Shown in pieces: positions 7,201 to 10,726 of a DNA stretch of 10,726 bases. Made by a program: the position numbers and the translations under genes. This stretch comes from Methylocystaceae bacterium (GTDB lineage: Bacteria; Pseudomonadota; Alphaproteobacteria; Rhizobiales; Beijerinckiaceae). Positions within the stretch are counted from its first letter, which is position 1. Each line of letters starts with the position of its first letter. The stretch spans positions 7,480 through 18,205 of the forward strand of contig PLZT01000473.1 of assembly GCA_003152255.1 (NCBI GenBank), given 5' to 3'. The notes beneath the pieces are model-generated. The model saw only the letters and a program-made list of their open reading frames with translations. It did no database searches and was not told the DNA's origin.

Positions 7201-9474
7201 GACGCGGTCGTCGATCTGACGAGTTTTGGCGACAAGGAGACGCTTGGCGTGCTGAAGGACTCGGGCGGAGCCGCGGTCGAACAACTCACCGGGCGCGCCG
7301 ACGACTGGAACGTCGCGCTCTCCCGCCGCTTCCAGGCGGGAGCCTATACGCTGGAGCTGACCGCGCTCGGCGCCAGCCCGCAAAGCGCCTCGAGCGACGA
7401 TTCGAGCGTGGACAATAGCGAAACACATGACGGCGACAGCGGGAACTCGACCGAGTTGCGCCTCGCCCTGCCGGTCGAGACCGACGACGGCGCACTCGAA
7501 GCGGCGGGCTCGAAGTCGCTGACGGGCGCCGGCGCGCATGTGCTCGCGCTTCCCGCCGCGCGAGCGGGAAGTCTGGAACTGGTCGAGGCGCGATCCTCGT
7601 CCGAAATCGCGCTGTCGATCGAGCGCCGCGACGCGGACGGCGCCTGGAAGGTCGTCGGATCTCGGCGCGGCCTCGCGCCCTTCGCGGCGTGGCCGGCGGG
7701 CGACTCGGACAAAAGCGTTTGGCGCGCCGTCGTCTGGAGCGTCGGCGGGGCGAAGGCGCCGATAGAGATCGCCGCCCGCGCGGTCGAGCGGCGCGGACAA
7801 GGCGGGGCGGAGATCGCGCTCGATCCCGTCGAGGGCGCGCCCGCGCCGATTTGCGTCGGGCTCACTGAACTTCCCGCGGCCTCGGTGGTCGAGATCGCGG
7901 CTCCTTCCGCGGGCCTCTTCACGGGCTCTTCATCGGGACAACTGTTGCGCGACGCGCGGGCCGGCGCGCTGGCGCCGCAATCGCGCAATCTATGGTTCGT
8001 CGCCCCCGGCGATTGCAAGACCGGCGTCGCGGTGAAAAGCCTGGAATGGCGCGGCGAGCAAATCGCGCTCGATCTCGCCGCCGGCGAGCGCGCGGAACTG
8101 CCGATGTTGGCGCCGCCCAAGGGCAACGCGCGGCTGTGGCTGGCGGAATCGGCGCAAGGACGAGTCGGGCTGATTGCTGGCGCCGGCATGGCGGTCTCGC
8201 GGGACGCGACGCTGGCGCTCGCGGGCGATGCGCCCCCGCGCCTCTGGAACGCTTCGGGGGCTGGACCCCTGCGGCTGAGCTTGCGGGCGATCGACGTCGA
8301 TGTGGCGCCCGTGGCGCAAGGCGGCGCGCTGTTTCGCGGGGTGATTCCGCCCCTAACCGCGCAACCGGTGACGCTCGCGACAAACGACGGGCCGCTGGCC
8401 CTGGAGCTGCCCGCGGAAGTCGCGGTTTTCGCGGCGCCGGGCGAGGCGTCGGGTCTGGCGATTTACGGCGGGGCTTCGCCGCTCGCCGCGACCTATCACG
8501 GCGCGCCGCCGAATGGCGGGGGCTACTGGCTGGTGAATCTCTCGAACACGCCCGCTCCCGTGCTTGCGGCGCCCGCGCCCGGCAAGCGCGAGACCGCCTC
8601 CACGACCCATGCGCTCAAGGGGTTTTTCGGCGCCGCTGGCGAGATTATCGTTCCCGTCGACGGCGCGAAGGGCGAGCGGCTGGTATCGCTCGGCGGCGAG
8701 ACGCGCTTCGTTTCGCAAAGCGGCTCCGTTTCGAGCGGCGCGACGATTGAAATCGACGGCCCCGGCGTCGCTCTGCTCGATCACCCGCCCGGGCTCGCCG
8801 CGCTGTGGCTGGAGCGTGCGGGAAAAGGACCGTGGCCGGCGGTGGCCGCCAAGCCGCTGAGCCTCCCGGGCCACGTGGCGCTGGAAGGTTCGGCGGCGAG
8901 CTTCGCGCTGCGTCAGAACGAGCCCGTGCTGCTGACGGCGCGCGCCGACGCGCCGGCCATCGTCGCCTTCACGCAAAACGGCCGGCGCGACGTCCTGGCC
9001 TTCCCGAGCGGCGTCGAATTGCGCCGCCTGATGACCGCCGGAGACGCGACGCTCGATGTGTACTCGCCGCACGACGGTCCGCTGACCGGCGCGCTGGATG
9101 TTTTCACCAGCCCGGTGATCGAGGCGCATGAGGGCGTCAACGACGCCGTGACGCTGGCGCCGGGCGCGGCGGCGCTGTTCGCCTTCGAGACCAAGCGCGA
9201 GGCCGAGATCGGCCTTGGGCTGCGCGCCGAGCCCGACCGCGCGACGCTGCGGCTACTGCGCGCCGACGGCCAGCCGCTCGGCGAGGGCGTCGAACAATCG
9301 CTCAAGCTCCCCGTCGGCCGCTATCTCGTCGAGGCGCGCATTCCCGCCGACGCGCCCATGAGCATCGTCCGGCTCGCCGTGCTCGGCCTCTCGCCGCCGC
9401 CAGTGAGCCCGCCGGACGAGGTCGTGGCGGAATTCTTGGACAAGGCCGGGCTGAAGAAGGCCAAGACTCGATAG
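4282..9474 (+). CDS. Giant exported protein of tandem PPC-like beta-sandwich domains, function unknown
   Basis: A 1730-residue protein. The ATG at 4282 has GGAG (4273-4276) five bases upstream and begins a signal peptide: basic MKPFVIK, a hydrophobic core to about residue 28, and likely cleavage near AGAGA-ARP. There is no lipobox, later membrane helix or sorting signal, so a soluble periplasmic or secreted protein is expected. Along its length a 'small-Gly-x-Tyr-hydrophobic' strand motif recurs with Tyr at about 69, 113, 225, 466, 680, 725, 781, 822, 929, 1022 and 1681, as in PPC (pre-peptidase C-terminal) and similar beta-sandwich domains. Two low-complexity linkers divide it: Lys/Glu/Asp-rich with a Pro-rich end (about 614-645) and Ser/Asp/Asn-rich (about 1032-1058). 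Only two Cys occur, at 1191 and 1245, a likely disulphide. No peptidase or other catalytic motif was seen. It lies 63 bp before the alpha-2-macroglobulin-like gene, probably in one operon. The coding call is firm; the domain reading is inferred from patterns. Confidence 0.9.
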   Translation: MKPFVIKLGAISLGALALVVALAAGAGAARPEPASAQRAKPAPARLSPAELPAGRDGSAILTTPAPGRYSIRVKSPSGARIELVDMIEGPTDSSGAPGLRDGRIDALLDKGAYKIRVANAKGASGKALLSAAPFVEVDDKSPALVAGQSQSGELGDLRQRTYTLDIGPEGRVAIEAEGRALADLRLWRPGGELVDLAFERRNVEPKPGQFMTLIRLEGALAPGHYLVTAYGGEPLVWASGATAQPFLLRLENWTSLDAGLFEGVIGAFGSLRFAAPAGYDAFRLEAPQPAPLRLQALRGASMARSGAIAKNSRDPFVTLDLPSDGKEPAKLEVSGYEGQAFSLRAVRRDAHFSFDGSGPHLVGLDIAGEGGDEIAATALFARVEKDGKTRVLASDMPRLANGRPWRDKFNLRRRTTLLFEVLDAGPVGIDAKGVKLAATIEPTFGALAPRADGKIPNRYDLAAGFYTLVLDPIGDAAGVVDVTLGTPGVAAAAPVQAPARVAISFGEQRLERDGSYLIIANVAPELLVGPRIVALPANLEKAPLPLWQGADETISIPLRSPKNGRIVAHDGRGADVALTFGSETIDDAMFVKTVKIAPSGKARALGLAFVPNLAAKAEEKEEAKDADKEKQEESDVAPKPSKPPPGRAPLVGAAGRPTYFDLARDETRELRFDVAQGGLYRVETLGRLQTAIKIGAAVSTNLGAGENNGPGHNGLVTTYLRAGAYRAAVSAKESSGRLGFSATPATLVETPKLVDEGGARATLAPGKGASIPLEITQDGLYTIDLLGVGRRWRARLEDSEGWPLGKPGEIRLLTRQFEKGAYRLVVSPEDVEARMAARLRRFTPAPELAGHGPHPLPFEAPRRLQWREPSAQGAAREPDVWRFSLQGDADVALSITDGMTAEILRGDKESVGKAAAGRDFQGRLGAGDYRVEARAISRDDRLDYEISLKSKELQPGVPRFVDLPAKVNFSLARDAVVDLTSFGDKETLGVLKDSGGAAVEQLTGRADDWNVALSRRFQAGAYTLELTALGASPQSASSDDSSVDNSETHDGDSGNSTELRLALPVETDDGALEAAGSKSLTGAGAHVLALPAARAGSLELVEARSSSEIALSIERRDADGAWKVVGSRRGLAPFAAWPAGDSDKSVWRAVVWSVGGAKAPIEIAARAVERRGQGGAEIALDPVEGAPAPICVGLTELPAASVVEIAAPSAGLFTGSSSGQLLRDARAGALAPQSRNLWFVAPGDCKTGVAVKSLEWRGEQIALDLAAGERAELPMLAPPKGNARLWLAESAQGRVGLIAGAGMAVSRDATLALAGDAPPRLWNASGAGPLRLSLRAIDVDVAPVAQGGALFRGVIPPLTAQPVTLATNDGPLALELPAEVAVFAAPGEASGLAIYGGASPLAATYHGAPPNGGGYWLVNLSNTPAPVLAAPAPGKRETASTTHALKGFFGAAGEIIVPVDGAKGERLVSLGGETRFVSQSGSVSSGATIEIDGPGVALLDHPPGLAALWLERAGKGPWPAVAAKPLSLPGHVALEGSAASFALRQNEPVLLTARADAPAIVAFTQNGRRDVLAFPSGVELRRLMTAGDATLDVYSPHDGPLTGALDVFTSPVIEAHEGVNDAVTLAPGAAALFAFETKREAEIGLGLRAEPDRATLRLLRADGQPLGEGVEQSLKLPVGRYLVEARIPADAPMSIVRLAVLGLSPPPVSPPDEVVAEFLDKAGLKKAKTR

Positions 9475-9537
9475 GGCGGAACAAGCACGCGCGTCTCAAA
9501 CGACGGGCTAAGCCGCGATAGGGAACGAGACGCTTCG

Positions 9538-10726
9538 ATGAAAAACAGATTTCTCGCCTTGCTCGCGGCCGCGTCGCTCGCCCTCTTCGCGCCGGCGCCG
9601 CGCGCCGAGCCGCAAAGTCCTCAGACGAATTTCGACCGCGTTCAGCGCGCCGACGGCGCCCGTGTCGTTCCGGAAAAATTTTTGCGCGACTGGGATCCCA
9701 TCACTGTTTTCTTCGATTCCGACACCGGTCCGAAGAACGGCGGTCCCGCCGACGCGCATGAAAAGTTCGCGACTCTGTCGCCGGAACCGGCCGGCGAATG
9801 GCGATGGCTCGGGCCGCGCGCCCTGCAGTTTCGCCCGGCGGAGCCCTGGACGCCGCTGGCGCGCGTCCTGGTGAAATCGGGCTTAAACGAAACGCGGCTG
9901 GTCGCGCTGCTGCCGACGCCAAGCTCCACGACGCCGGCCGAGGGCGCCGATCCCATACCCGAACTGACGCAAATAGCGCTGACTTTCCCCTCGCCCGTCG
10001 AGGCGAAAGCGCTGGCGCGCCTGCTCGCCATCGAGATACGGCCATCGCCGGGCGTCTCGCCGCGCGGCGCGCGGGTGCTGTCACCGGCCGATTTCGACAT
10101 TCTGCCGCTGGAGCGAAGTAAGCGCTCCGCCGAGCAAAGCTATGTCATAAAATTTCGCGAGGCCATCGCCGACGGCCAACTCGCCGTCATCAGGCTAAAG
10201 CTCGCCGACGAGCCCGGCTTCGACGAGGAAACCTTCGAGCTGCGCGTGCGCACGGCGACGCCTTTCGCCGTCGTCGACACGACCTGCGGCCGCGGCTGGA
10301 ATGACGACAAGATCGACGGCGTGCTGCGATGCGCGTCGAATGGCGCCGCCGCGCCGGCGCCAGAGAGCGGCGCGGAAGAAGGCGGCGACGCGGGCTCGGA
10401 ATACGCGCCGGCCAACAAGCGGCGCCTGTCGCTGCAATTTTCCGCCGAGCCCGCGCCGCTCGATATTTTGCGGGCGCGGGAGGCGCTGCGCGTCACCCCG
10501 CCGGTTGACGATCTCAACGTCGAGGTCGACCGCCAGCGCCTGAAGATTACGGCCAAATTTTTGTCGGATCGCGTTTACGAGCTGAATATCGCGCCGGGCG
10601 CGCTGCATGACGCGCGCGGGCGGGCCTTGGCCGGCGCTTTTACGCAGCGTTTCGCCTTCACGCGCGACGCGCCCGCGCTGCAATGGGACGCGGGTTTCGG
10701 CATCGTCGAACGTCTTGGCCCGCAAG
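9538..10726 (+). CDS. Alpha-2-macroglobulin family protein, N-terminal part (cut by window end)
   Basis: The frame is open from the ATG at 9538 to the window edge, giving the first 396 residues. Bacterial alpha-2-macroglobulins are large periplasmic proteins thought to trap foreign proteases through a bait region, often with a reactive thioester. Residues 1-24 are a classical signal peptide (MKNRFLALLAAASLALF, cleavage near APRA-EPQ) with no lipobox Cys. The start of the mature part, with VVPEKFLRDWDPITVFFDSD, FATLSPEPAGEWRWLGPRAL and QFRPAEPWTPLARVLVKSG, resembles the first macroglobulin-like/Ig-like domain of alphaproteobacterial family members. A second domain includes QIALTFPSPVEAKALARLL, and a third QFSAEPAPLDILRAREALRV. 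Cys 250 and 265 probably pair. The bait, thioester and C-terminal regions lie beyond the window, so whether a CxEQ-type thioester exists is unknown. The ribosome site is weak (ACGAGA, about 7 bases upstream); coupling to the gene before it is likely. Confidence 0.78.
   Translation, partial: MKNRFLALLAAASLALFAPAPRAEPQSPQTNFDRVQRADGARVVPEKFLRDWDPITVFFDSDTGPKNGGPADAHEKFATLSPEPAGEWRWLGPRALQFRPAEPWTPLARVLVKSGLNETRLVALLPTPSSTTPAEGADPIPELTQIALTFPSPVEAKALARLLAIEIRPSPGVSPRGARVLSPADFDILPLERSKRSAEQSYVIKFREAIADGQLAVIRLKLADEPGFDEETFELRVRTATPFAVVDTTCGRGWNDDKIDGVLRCASNGAAAPAPESGAEEGGDAGSEYAPANKRRLSLQFSAEPAPLDILRAREALRVTPPVDDLNVEVDRQRLKITAKFLSDRVYELNIAPGALHDARGRALAGAFTQRFAFTRDAPALQWDAGFGIVERLGPQ

Noticed and set aside
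4024..7800. A 1258-codon open frame on the minus strand opposite the giant protein gene
   Set aside because: It is Arg/Ala/Gly-rich with no signal, domain or ribosome site, and it covers both intergenic sequence and the complement of a gene with a clear signal peptide and motifs. Long antisense frames without stops are expected in GC-rich genes with strong codon bias.
8353..9129. A 258-codon minus-strand frame opposite the end of the giant protein gene
   Set aside because: Arg/Gln/Gly-rich composition typical of a shadow frame; the plus strand is clearly coding.
9642..10556. Several 80-150-codon frames on both strands within the macroglobulin gene start
   Set aside because: The continuous plus-strand frame from 9538 has a signal peptide and family-like motifs; the others are Arg/Ser/Ala-rich shadows.
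1..10726. CRISPR arrays, tRNAs, transposases, integrase or phage genes
   Set aside because: I searched by eye for regularly spaced repeats, tRNA-like cloverleafs and mobile-element motifs on both strands and saw none; the only direct repeat is the tandem duplication inside the coiled-coil gene.

Overview
The window comes from a GC-rich Gram-negative chromosome. The base composition, the codon use, an outer-membrane TonB-dependent receptor, alphaproteobacterial-style secreted proteins and a YeiH-type exporter remnant point to an alphaproteobacterium, most likely of the Rhizobiales (a Methylocystis/Methylosinus-like methanotroph would fit). No rRNA or other marker gene is present, so the genus is a guess. 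I saw no tRNA, rRNA, CRISPR array, transposase or phage gene.

Left part (1-2500): the 3' two-thirds or so of a TonB-dependent receptor gene enters from the left edge. Directly behind it lies a decayed locus. The C-terminal end of a LysR-type regulator (minus strand) is joined head to head with the C-terminal half of a YeiH-family putative sulfate exporter (plus strand). The N-terminal halves of both genes and the promoter region that normally lies between such divergent genes are missing, so this looks like the scar of one internal deletion.

Middle part (2501-4281): two minus-strand genes. The upstream one (start at 3950) encodes a single-pass membrane protein with a periplasmic coiled coil, an Ala/Pro-rich linker built from a 33-residue tandem duplication, and a small conserved-looking C-terminal domain. 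The downstream one (start at 2854) encodes a small secreted Gly/Tyr/Trp-rich protein. A 331-bp divergent intergenic region separates them from the right-hand genes.

Right part (4282-10726): a plus-strand pair, probably an operon with a 63-bp gap. The first gene encodes a 1730-residue exported protein of unknown function, apparently a chain of beta-sandwich domains resembling the pre-peptidase C-terminal (PPC) fold, with two charged or polar low-complexity linkers. The second gene, cut by the right edge, has the N-terminus of a bacterial alpha-2-macroglobulin-like protein with an ordinary (non-lipoprotein) signal peptide. The pairing of a giant PPC-like array with a macroglobulin is the most interesting system here; a joint role in periplasmic protease trapping or envelope defence is inference only.
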